A stretch of 64,000 nt of DNA from Acanthopleura granulata (lineage: Eukaryota; Mollusca; Polyplacophora; Chitonida; Chitonidae). Both the position numbers and the translations under genes were made by a program. Shown here in pieces: positions 11,901-21,937 of the stretch; positions within the stretch are counted from its first letter, which is position 1; every line of letters starts with the position of its first letter. The DNA lies in the NCBI GenBank assembly GCA_016165875.1, contig JABBOT010000023.1, forward strand, positions 1,426,001 through 1,490,000. The letters run 5' to 3'. Under the pieces are notes generated by a model. It worked only from the letters and a program-made list of their open reading frames with translations, was not told the origin of the DNA and ran no database searches.

Positions 11901-11908
11901 TAGCAACC
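11901..11908 (+). promoter_or_regulatory. Possible second X-box half-site upstream of ODF3
   Basis: TAGCAACC repeats the half-site seen at 11775, about 125 bp further downstream and close to the likely transcription start. The left half is weak. Confidence 0.25.
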
Positions 11909-11997
11909 AAAACTGATCGACTTAGAAGTTTGTTTGCCGTGCTTAAAACTGTCTTTGATAACAGATAGCTTCCGATCTTCAATCATTTGTGGAAATG
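11909..11997 (+). other. ODF3: ODF3 non-coding first exon (5' UTR); start approximate
   Basis: A donor site GAAATG|GTGAGT closes an exon at 11997. Joining this ATG to the next exon (13167) meets a TAG within a few codons, so the exon is read as untranslated. The 5' boundary is not visible in the sequence and is only a guess. Confidence 0.45.
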
Positions 11998-13220
11998 GTG
12001 AGTATACTTTGCATTAAGTCGACATTAGATCAGAAGATTTTGGGTCCTGACAGTTTTGCGTGTCAGTGATGTGATGGTGTATGTTTGGGACGTTTGACGT
12101 TGTGTACATGTAGCTATCAACAGAATGCATGCACTAGCCTAATCGATTACACAGTGCAAATTAGCTCGCGGCAGACTGAGTTAATAGGAGCAGTACTGAC
12201 AAGCAAGAATCAGGATTGTTGTGTGTTTGTTTTTGTTATTTTGTTGTTATTTTGAGGGTTGGGTGGGTCTGAACTTCAGTTGAAACCAACTGAAAGTTGG
12301 CGAACAGAAAACTATTGTTCACACCTGAACGGGTGTGTAGTGCGACACAGTTTATACTTTATCAAACAAATGAGAATCACGTTTTTCATATGAAATTGGC
12401 TTAGTATACATGTTGTTAAGCATACATGTACACACAGGGGAATTTTTTATACATCAAATTTTATCCATACTGGTATTTGTCAAATTCAGTCTCATTCAGA
12501 ACACCATAAATAACCCATGACAGTAAACTGTTTTATGTACTGGCTAATGTAATCAGCGCAAAGAAGAGAAAATTATCTGCAACCTTTACATGAGTGACTG
12601 AATTTCAGTATAACAGATGTCTGCATTGCTGTTGAATGTTAGAGTAAAATTCACAACAAACTCATAATACATAGTCAATGTATTTCTGGCAGGCATACAT
12701 ATGTCTGTGAAGTTGTCAAGAACTTGAAATATTATTGTTATTTCAGAAGTAAATTAAAAATTTTATGAAATAGCCTTTCATAATTAATATTTGTACAGTG
12801 AAACGTGGATGTACATGTATATGTAGGAAACTACTGAGCATGAATAGGAGAAACTTGAGTGTAGGCCTGCTGACATGTCAGGATTGTTAATTCTTGTCTC
12901 TTGTGTGGTGGTAATTGATCTGTCATAGCTTATCAGTTTTTCTGATCCTGGCAACCATTCATATATAATTTGCAGATGTAACATTTATGTACTGTTATAA
13001 ATGAAGTTAAGAGGTAAAACGGAAAAAGGGAGATACTTGTAATTTAAATAAGTACACGAAAAAAAAGATGGTGTTGAAGATAATTTATTTAAACTAATTT
13101 ATTTATTCATTTATCTATGTACTTACATTGTACACCTAGAAATGTCTACATTTCTTTGGATTTCAGCTGGTAAACTATCATTAGAAAGGAAGATTAAGAG
13201 GACTAGCTTTGTTTACAAAG

Positions 13221-13623
13221 ATGACGGCAACACTTCCAAATGGGAAGCCTCGGCTTATTGCGGCCATGTTTAGCAGCCCTGGACCCTGTTATGGTCTGCC
13301 AGGATTGACAGGGGCGCCCAACCATGATCCTCGTAGCGTGCACAATAAAGCTCCGGCCTATTCAATGAGAACAAAATCCGGGAAGTATAAGGATGACTGT
13401 AGCCCTGGTCCAGCATACTACCCAGATCCCAACTACACAAGGGTTGGCAGGAAAGGGGATCCATCTTACTCCCTGTACTCACGGCCGCAAGACTGTGCTG
13501 GCTTCCGCACTCCAGGCCCTGGGGCATATTGTCCTGAAACTGTGGGACCCCAGGCTTACTACTCTCCACCAAAGTATAGCTTTGGTACACGCCACAGGAA
13601 CAGGCAGACTGACAACACCCCAG
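13221..13623 (+). CDS. ODF3: ODF3 coding exon A
   Basis: The exon begins at 13167 after TTTCAG, with 54 nt of 5' UTR. It encodes MTATLPNGKPRLIAAMF, three Pro-Gly repeats and PPKYSFGTRHR. It ends in phase 1 at CCAG|GTAAAC. Confidence 0.93.
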
Positions 13624-16600
13624 GTAAACTATATGCGGCACCAGTAGACCATGCAGAGTGAAAGGTTCTCTCTTGGTAATGTCTGTATGGGTGTTTTGTA
13701 TATAAATGTGCCACCGAACAGGTCAAAAGCTGTCATTTAGAGTTAAAATAACAACATGCATGGCTTCTGATGTAAGTTAAGGTTGATTGATAAAGTGGAC
13801 AGGGGTTATTTAATATTGTGCGGTTATGCTGACTTTAAAATAAATATTTACCAACGGTCATTCTTTTAGAGAGAAACAGAAATGATGTATTTCACATAAC
13901 AAGCTTCAGGTCATGGTTTGATGTCAGAATTTACATACAAATTAATGGTTTATCTATATTCCAGGACCTAATAAGTACACTGTGCCCATTGCTCTGGGCA
14001 GGACACCTGTGGGCACGAAACGCTCGTCTCCTTGTTATTCTTTACGAAGCCGCTCAAATGTCGGTCATTTTGCTGAAGATTTGTCAAAGGTTAATCTATG
14101 TTTAGTGTTGTTTGATACACTGTAGATGTCCATGTACGTGTCGTGCCTTGTTCTGTCATTTCCTCTTCATGACTGATGTCTGGTTTGATCCACGTCAGAG
14201 AATTGCCATATTTATGTTCATGTGAGAAAAGAATTTGATGTTAATGGTGATCACACACAGTATTGTCGGTGACAGTTTGGTAAATCTGACATTTTCACAT
14301 CAGGCCTCAGTCATGAGCAACCCTCTGCTCCGAGAAGGGAATGATAATGGGATCCATCCTATTAGCCCCTTGTTTCTGGTAGATGCTGTAGCTACATCTT
14401 CTTAGCGAATGGACGGATATATGTATGTATCTGCTCTGTGCAAAGCTTTAATTCTCTGATTGTATTACTGTAACTTCATTACAGCACCTAATAACTATAC
14501 TTTGCCGGCGGTCTTTGGGCCTCGTACAATTCAAAGTGACAAAACACAAGCCCCAGTGTATTCACAAAGAGGCCGTCGTGTTCAGGGCAGCTTTTTTGAA
14601 GATTTAAGCAAGGTATCATCAGTGTTCCAAGACCACGGGACACTGTTTGCTGTGGAGTGCTGTGAAATGCTCATATCATGTTTCAGCTGCCACCCTGAGT
14701 TTAGATTTGTCCAGTCAGCCAATCTGAAACTAATCATTCATTTACTAACACTGGTGTGGCTTTCTTCATTGTTTTTGATAATAGTAATGAAAATAATGTG
14801 TTCCGAAAAAACAACACTAGCATTTTGCCTCAGACAGACTCTTACTAATTTTGGTTTGCCTAATACGTGCGAACTAATGTCATACAGCAAACTGCTTTCG
14901 AGATGTTAGACCAAGATCAAATTGCACACTCAAACCATAGTGTTACCTAACACTATGGAATTATCTTATCTAGGAAATATTACCTTTAGCATCCAAACAT
15001 TAATTTGACAATAATGGATAAAATGGACAGTTTTGGCACTAGGTGAATGAGTATTACTATTTAAAGACTTACATCCCTGTTGTTATAATCTCAAGTGCAA
15101 TAGCAGATGTTGTGGTGGAGTTTGGCAAATGTGTATTGAACCACAGTTTAGTCAAATTTAAGCCCTTCACAGATAAGATTGTCATTCAGTTTCCATCCAT
15201 GTGTATAATGTGCATATTTGAAGTAATGTAGAAAATGCACCAGAGTATTTACTTTAGTCATTGATTCAGGATGAGCCCAGGCATGCTGTTTGAATTTAAA
15301 GGCTGAATGTGAATGCACCCATGTGGAGGTTATTTGAAATATCAAGAGGAATAACGGGTGGTAACTTTGGTTGTACATTAATGGGTATAAGTTCTAACAT
15401 AAAATGATTAGACCTACAAGGTTGTATTAATGTGATACTGGACATGTATTCATGTGGGGTGCATGTGAGCAGGCCATAAAAAAAATGCAGCAGTCATCTT
15501 TCTGAACTCCATCATTTCATATGTACAAGACAATTAACCTCTCCTATTGTGTATTTTGTACGTCTCTTTCCTGCATGCTTGTTTGTTTATTTTGCTTGTA
15601 GCACCCAACAACTATTCTTTGCCCCCTATGATTTGTAAAACTGTCCAGAGTGGCAAACGCCAAGCCCCTTGCTATTCCCTCAGTGGACGCAGTATGGTAG
15701 GCGGATTTCACGAGGATTTGGCCAAGGTACAAACAGACATGGCATTATGCCAAGTGGAAAATTGTCAGCTGTGCCCTTTGTCAGTCACAGAGCCCTGAAT
15801 TAGTCATGCAGTACTTAAGACACCTGTATATCAGTAGACTCCTTTTACCTGTAGTATTTCAATAAACATGTACTCACCTGCTTATGTACTTACTCCTTCT
15901 CTAATTAAGTACATGTTTAAAATATTTTTTCAGAGATGTATTTCTTATTGTCTCTTCTTGTCTCTTCCAATACAAATCCTTATTTATATGGCCATAAACA
16001 GCTGTAAATAACTTAAGTATAAAATCACCAACACATTTGATGGCACCAGTGATCTTCATGATCTTTCTGGTGACACATATGTGCCATTATTATCATCTGT
16101 TTGAAAACTTTTGCTGAAATGTAAGGCTTTTCAATATCTGAATTTCACTCTCAGAATTTACCCGAACATTTTATGGTAAATATTGGTTGTGTAACAAGTG
16201 CCTGCATGTATGTAAATGTTCCAAACTGTGAGAGAATTGGCTCCTAGCTGCGTCTTCTCCTTGTTTAGACTCCAGGCCCTGGGACGTACAAAGTGAATGA
16301 TCCCAACACAAACAAGCTGAAGGCCCCATCTTACAGTATGACCAGTCGGAACCAAGCTCCAGGAGATACCACCACAAAGCCTGGCCCCGGGGCCCACTTC
16401 CCGGAGAATGTGAGTGTCACAATAGTTGTGAATGAGAAACAAGCACTAGTTTCTTATTGTTCTACATGGTTCACTTTAAAGTCATGACAACCAAATTTGT
16501 ATCATTTATTTATTTATGTGATGGGTGTTTTATGCCATACTCAAGAATATTTCGTTCACGCTCCAACGGCCAGCATTATGCTGAGACGAAATCGGGCTGA

Positions 16601-17070
16601 GCCCAGGGAAAACCCATCATCATCCACTGGTTGCTGGCCGACCTTCCCACTTACAGCCAAAGGAAACCAGCAGGAGCTGGGCTTGAAGTCACAGCGATTG
16701 CTTTGGTGAGAGGTACCTAGATCAATACGCTGTACTAGTGTGCTAACCTCCTAGGCCATGGAGACCTCGAATTTGTATCATGATGGTTTTTGTACTCTGG
16801 CCTCAGATTTGTGTAGGTATAAAGATTAAGTCAATCAGAAAATGTGTCTGGATATTGACATCCTCAGCCCAAGATACACTGAAATTTGTTCATGTAAATT
16901 TATGCTCTTTTTTGGGGGGTGGGTGGGTGGGTATAAAATGTATACACAAGTATGATGTGGTCATTATGTTGTTTCAGGTGTATATCAACAAGAAACAAGC
17001 ACCTCAGTTCAGCTTTGGAATCCGGCACTCAGAATACCTAGCACCACTAATTGTGGAGTGTCATGATTAG
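13221..17070 (+). CDS. ODF3: ODF3/CIMAP1-type outer dense fibre protein (SHIPPO, PG-rich repeats)
   Basis: The coding sequence joins 13221-13623, one of three alternative exons (13965-14089, 14485-14612 or 15602-15726), 16269-16409 and 16978-17070. Any single choice gives 253 or 254 aa, the length of human ODF3 (254). Pro-Gly-rich repeats are clear: SSPGPCY, CSPGPAYY, TPGPGAYCPE, TPGPGTYK and KPGPGAHFPE, and the C terminus FSFGIRHSEYLAPLIVE matches the family. Vertebrate members associate with axonemal microtubules and sperm tail fibres. The ATG at 13221 lies 54 bp into an exon that starts at 13167. The three middle exons are homologous to one another and each corresponds to the single middle segment of vertebrate ODF3. 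The assignment to the family is firm; which vertebrate paralogue is closest is not. Confidence 0.93.
13965..14089 (+). CDS. ODF3: ODF3 alternative middle exon B1
   Basis: The acceptor is TTCCAG and the donor AAAG|GTTAAT; the exon is 125 bp, phase 1 to phase 0. It encodes GPNKYTVPIALG ... SPCYSLRSRS ... HFAEDLSK. The completed PGPNKY forms a Pro-Gly repeat with the previous exon. Confidence 0.9.
14485..14612 (+). CDS. ODF3: ODF3 alternative middle exon B2
   Basis: The acceptor is CATTACAG and the donor CAAG|GTATCA; the exon is 128 bp, phase 1 to phase 0. It encodes APNNYTLPAVFGPRT ... APVYSQRGRR ... FFEDLSK and is homologous to B1 and B3. Confidence 0.9.
15602..15726 (+). CDS. ODF3: ODF3 alternative middle exon B3
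   Basis: The acceptor is GCTTGTAG and the donor CAAG|GTACAA; the exon is 125 bp, phase 1 to phase 0. It encodes APNNYSLPPMICKTVQ ... APCYSLSGRS ... GGFHEDLAK. Its GGF.EDL ending is the closest of the three to the vertebrate GGFSDDL motif. Confidence 0.9.
16269..16409 (+). CDS. ODF3: ODF3 exon C
   Basis: The acceptor is TTGTTTAG and the donor GAAT|GTGAGT; 47 codons, phase 0 to phase 0. It encodes TPGPGTYKVNDPNTNKLK, APSYSMTSR and KPGPGAHFPEN, matching the distal Pro-Gly repeats of ODF3. Confidence 0.93.
16504..16768 (-). mobile_element. tRNA-derived SINE, near full length
   Basis: Read on the minus strand it has a tRNA-like head with B box GACTTCAAGCCCAGC, the conserved body (CCTTTGGCTGTAAGTGGGAA, GGTCGGCCAGCAACCAG) and an (AAAT)n tail. 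It lies in the last intron of ODF3. Confidence 0.85.
16978..17070 (+). CDS. ODF3: ODF3 last coding exon
   Basis: The acceptor is TTGTTTCAG. It encodes VYINKKQAPQFSFGIRHSEY ... LIVECHD and ends with TAG at 17068-17070. The FSFGI(R/K)HS(E/D)Y motif is diagnostic of ODF3. Confidence 0.93.
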   Translation: MYINKKQAPQFSFGIRHSEYLAPLIVECHD

Positions 17071-19520
17071 AACACAGAAATTATAACACAAAAGTCCAGT
17101 GTAAGTCCAATCTGTTTAAAAAGCATTTTAATGTGTTGTAGCTCTTCCAATCTTTAAATAACAGAACAGTTGCTTCAGGTTTTCTTCTATGTCATTAAGT
17201 GATAAAATCTCTCCATCAAGTTGGCACAAAGTATGGCGAATCTGACCAGCGAAATTGGTATTTTTTACAGTTGACCAAATATGTGACTTGTTGGGCGCAT
17301 ACTTGTATAGTGCTTCCATTGGATTGTTTAAACCATTTGATTGTAACAGTTAAGACCAACAGCTTTTATACATCTCTGTTATATCCATGATAATGTTTAT
17401 GAATTTTCACATTAATTTTTTTTATAGATCTAAGAAACTGAAAGGTCTGTTTGTGGGTCTTGTAATCACTTTCGTCAGTCAGTTGTACATTGTAAGGTTT
17501 TTTTTAAGCATATGTTCTTCCTAAGATTATATATAATTTAATATATTGGTCAAGTTTACTTCTTCCAGTGCCATTTAATGACATTAGTTTTAAGTTTAGA
17601 GTAGTATATAAATATATTTATAATAATGGATGTTGTTTTCTGTTCTAGGTATTACTTGTATCCTCAGATTTAAGAAGTTCATACCTGCTCAATTGTTGAA
17701 GGGAAGTCGGGTGTAGCTCAGTATTTTCCAGTCTGTGATCTGCCCAACCAGAAACAGTATTCACACCACATTTCCCCCATATCAAATCAGTATTGTAAAT
17801 TTTATAGATGTGTCTACATTTAAAGTATTGTGTTTTCCTATCTTCTAACTTTGATAATTTTTTTTTTTTTTTTCACCTTTTATACTCGCTATATAGTTAT
17901 CTACACAACTGTTAAATATTCGTTAAAATTCTTTGATAGTTTATGCTAGGTGTTTTGAAAAATTACAATATTTTTAGCCTTGTCATTATTAACTAATCAC
18001 GCAAATATAGTGTTTGTGCTCTTTCTTTCTTTCTGTTTTACCTGATAGTTTTTACACAAGCGTATTACCACTTGTTGAGAGTGATAGGATTTGATACTTG
18101 TATTTAATGCTTGATGAGAATGCTACCCTTTTTAAACTATCTTCCAACTCAGCTACCTGCTGGCCTCCAGAACTGTGAATCACTTTCTATACTTGCCATT
18201 AGTTATGTATGCAGAGAGTTTTCAACACTTTAGTAAGCATGGATTGGATAGAATGTGTTGTTTCAGAGAAAGATTAGCAAAGTATTCTTGTGACTTTTTA
18301 AAAAAGCAGTTATTGAGCAATTTTCAAGGATATTTTCTGGTCAAACTGCTAAAAAAAATGTTTTCTATATATAGTTAATGAATTTGGCTTGTATTTCCTT
18401 ATTCTCGTTGTGAAACAAGTCATAAGTGCATTGTGGGTATATTAGGCTGTTAACGAGAAGTGTGATTATGTTGTTTCTCTTCTTCATGTACATTGATTTC
18501 TGGTAATTAAAGCTGTTAACCTTTCGTCAATACTTCTGTCCCATGTGTCTTCTTTCCGGGCACTTGGTTGCCAACAAGTAAATAGTGCCCCACTCAATGA
18601 CTGAAGAATTAGATAATTGCCTTGAAGCATGGGCCGATGTAATGCCATGGCTATACATTTGGTGAAGAGATTGATCACCATAGTAATGCACTTAGCATTG
18701 AGACTGCAATATAAGACAGGCCCTCATCTTCAACTATGTGTATGTATATATTGGAGGAAAATAATTGCGTGTCACTTCATTTGTGTTATTATGTCTGAAA
18801 TAAAAATGTAGCATCAATTATCAAAGTCAAAAGGCTTATAAATTTGCATGAAACAGAATTGTTTTCAAAGAACTGAAGTTGGTGTCCTCTAGTTATTATT
18901 CCTAGCTTTTGGTCATTGTGAAAGGTTAAGAACAGTTTCTAGCCATTCCGTTCATTTTCAGGATGAGCATTTGTGAACATGCATGTTGACAAGTAACCGA
19001 AAAAGCACTACAAGTGTACAACTTAAAAATAGGTGTGATTTTCTGATTGACTTTGTTTCTTGCTCCAATATTTGATTTTCAGAAGTGCAACCTTTTTTCG
19101 TGAGCTTGATTCAGCCCAAGGCCAACTATTATAAAAGTATTCCAGATGTTCTGTTTGTGTAATTATTTAAAGGTGATTTGCATAGGTGTTTGATCTGAAA
19201 CAGAATTATCATGGTGATGACTACTCTATTCCTTTGGACAGGTGCATGCAGTTTGTAGCATGATTAAAGATAAGCAAGGCACATTTGCGTTACATTACAC
19301 TGGGCAATCGTAAAGACTTTCATTAACAATAATTAATAAGAAAATTCCCTCAATCATATACAGCATACATTGATCATGGGAAGCCTTTGACAACAGTTAT
19401 TGCAAAGTTTTCTACTCACATGATGACAGTATTATGGGTGGAGGAACCTGGAACAATATTGGTTAGTGTTCATAGGCTAAGGTTAGTCTGTGCAATTGGC
19501 CAAAAAAGCATTATTGTCAA
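17071..19520. other. ODF3 3' UTR and spacer
   Basis: AT-rich with no coding exon recognised. An AATAAA at 18799-18804 could end the ODF3 transcript, but no poly(A) site can be confirmed from sequence. Confidence 0.45.
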
Positions 19521-19612
19521 GTACGAACTGGGCTTGAACTCACAGCCATTGCATTGGTGAGAAGCACCGAGGTCATTACACTGCACTCGTGCACTAACCC
19601 CCCTTGGCGCGA
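19521..19612 (-). mobile_element. SINE tRNA-like head fragment
   Basis: On the minus strand GTTAGTGCACGAGTGCAG and the B box GAGTTCAAGCCCAG match the head of the main SINE family. The body and tail are absent. Confidence 0.65.
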
Positions 19613-19656
19613 TGAAAAATGAGGAATCTATTAATTTCCTGTTTCCCATCAAAAGC

Positions 19657-19733
19657 TGGGTTTGAACCCATACCTCATGAATCCTAGTGGTTAAAAGGCA
19701 AGGATCTTAACCACTTGGCCACAGTCATCTCCC
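19657..19733 (-). mobile_element. tRNA-like SINE head of a second type
   Basis: On the minus strand GTGGCCAAGTGGTTAAGAT (A-box region) and GGGTTCAAACCC (B box) resemble a tRNA-Ser/Leu-type promoter. The anticodon arm does not pair well, so it is read as a SINE head or tRNA pseudogene, not a functional tRNA. Confidence 0.5.
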
Positions 19734-20914
19734 TAATTCACCTTTCAGCTGGAGGTCAAAGTTTACAGAATTTCTGTCAGGTGAAATTATTATCTCAGAC
19801 AAAGAGACATACAAATTACAAATCATACACATACCTCAGCAGTTGGTAAAAGAAATAATACAGTGTGAACACAGCTACCTTGATGCCATCCATAGGCCAT
19901 TTGCATTAACCTGGATTCATCCATGTTGAATTTTGTTTCTGGCTAGTTCATCAAAACATATAACAACTTCTTAATCACTCATTATGTCATATGTTATCGC
20001 TCATTACCAAACCTGTTTATTGCCCTGCTCTGCAACTACGTTTAATAATTCATGGGACGGCAAGATTAACACCCCCATTTTGAAGGCTTATATATAATTA
20101 ATGTGGGCTGAATTTAAAAATGCTTTATTAATGGCAGAAAACATTTGAAACAACCTGGGTCACTTGAAATTTCCATGTTTGCATATGAAGTCCACCACCA
20201 ACAAGGTGCAAGGTTAGTCAGACCTATGCAGTGTTTCCACTGCAAATCTCAAATAGTGGCTGGAGCCTTTTTATCCAAGGCCAATTAAGTAGATAAATTC
20301 TCTGTTGTTCATTGAAAAGGCTATCCATTCTTTTTCACAGTCGAGCTGTTGAAGCAATCAATATTGGCCTGTGCAGTTATCAACTTAATGCCTTCCAGTT
20401 CTTTTAAAGATCTGCTAAAAGCTAACACTGGCCAAAATGTTGTTTGGTGCCTCCAGGCATGAAGCCCATACTGATTGGTCTGTTTATGAACACATCACTA
20501 TGCACTTAACAAGAAACTTCTGGAGCACCAATTTCTTTCTCTCGCCTGCTAAACTACCTAGGCTATTCAGCCTATCCAGTCAAGCAGGAACCCTGGTCAT
20601 ATCCAGTTCAGACATGTTTGACTTTTGCAGGGTTAGCTGGCTTTTGAATCAACACAATACTCCCTGTGCCATGTAAATATGTGATAACACATATGTAAAC
20701 CTGAAGTATAAGGGTAGACACAGGAGTTCAGCTAGCTGTTGTGGAACGCTTGTTGCCAGAGGACACCTCAATTAAGGTAATCCCTCTGAAGCGATAGCCC
20801 GTGACAGTGTGCTCATCTGGTAATATGTATGAAACTCAAGCCACAGGGAATGAAGCTGTAGTGAACAATTATTGGGTGTACAATAGAGTGACATTTGAAT
20901 AGCTGCCAGTCCGT

Positions 20915-21120
20915 GTATGCCCTCCTGACTGAGTTCAAGCCCAGCTCATGCTGGCTTCCTCTTCGGTGGTATGTGGACAGGTCTGCCAGCAACCTGAGGA
21001 GAGTCGTGAGTTTCCCCTGGCGAGAGAGCGAGTTTCCTCACACTAAGATGATATCATCATATAACTGAAATATTCTTGAGTACACCAATCAAATAAATAA
21101 ATAAATAAATAAATAAATAA
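20915..21120 (+). mobile_element. tRNA-derived SINE with (AAAT)n tail
   Basis: It contains B box GAGTTCAAGCCCAGCTC, GCTGGCTTCCTCTTCGG, GGTCTGCCAGCAACCTGAGG and a body ending TGAAATATTCTTGAGTAC. The tail is (AAAT)n from about 21090. The 5' head is degraded. Confidence 0.8.
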
Positions 21121-21722
21121 ACTGTATGACTGCAGAATTCAACCCGGTAAAACAAGTTTATCCCAGAATTAGAAGCTGACTACCCTCAGACTGCTTCACA
21201 CTTACAAATATCCCAAAAGTTAGAGTTTCCTGCAGTAGGATTTTAAGCTTAATGTAGAAGGAAGATGGAACATCTAATAGATAAACATACTTTTAACAGA
21301 TTAACCCTATATTTGTGGAGAAGAGAGAATAACAAGCATTTGCACAACTTCTTCAATCCATAATTTTTTCCCAAGAGTTTCAATGCCTTATTAAACAGAG
21401 GTTGTGTTTTTTGGAAAAATTGACCTTGGAAGTTTTCAGAAAGTAGCTGTGAGTATGATATACGTCTGACAGTGATAAGATATGTGATATAACAGATATA
21501 AAAGACTAGCAAGAAGTACACTCTCCCCTGACCTAGCTTCTTGGACAGGGAATTTGTGATTTCCCCTGCTCTCATCGTTCATTGATGATGTTTTGTCGAC
21601 TGTTTGTCTTCTACCAAAATGGATTGCAAGTACAGTACACACTTGGGAAAGTTCATCAGTAAGATGCCATAAGTTGGTTTTCTACTGGTACTCCAGTTTC
21701 CTTAAAACTGATTACCTTGGTA

Positions 21723-21937
21723 TACTGTATTTGACCTTAAAAAATTTGCTCCAAAGACTTCATTTTTTTTAGTCAAATAATCTTCCTGCAAGATTAACTT
21801 TGTTCTTGAAATGTTTTTCCAATAGGAAACCTATTTTCCAAACAAACCACACAACACTTCTCTCTGATCAATCAAACACTTTAAACCAGACAAAATGAGC
21901 TAATGGTCATGGAAGAAATTTTTGGTCAAATTCAGTA
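21723..21937. mobile_element. TIR MITE copy, diverged
   Basis: Ends TACTGTATTTGACC and, inverted, TACTGAATTTGACC resemble the terminal repeats of the intact copies at 28800 and 45547. The interior shares CCAAACAAACCACA-type sequence with the copy at 51790. Length is about 215 bp. Confidence 0.6.

Noticed and set aside
19657..19733. Functional tRNA gene on the minus strand
   Set aside because: A and B boxes are present but the anticodon and acceptor stems do not pair properly, and it lies next to other SINE debris.
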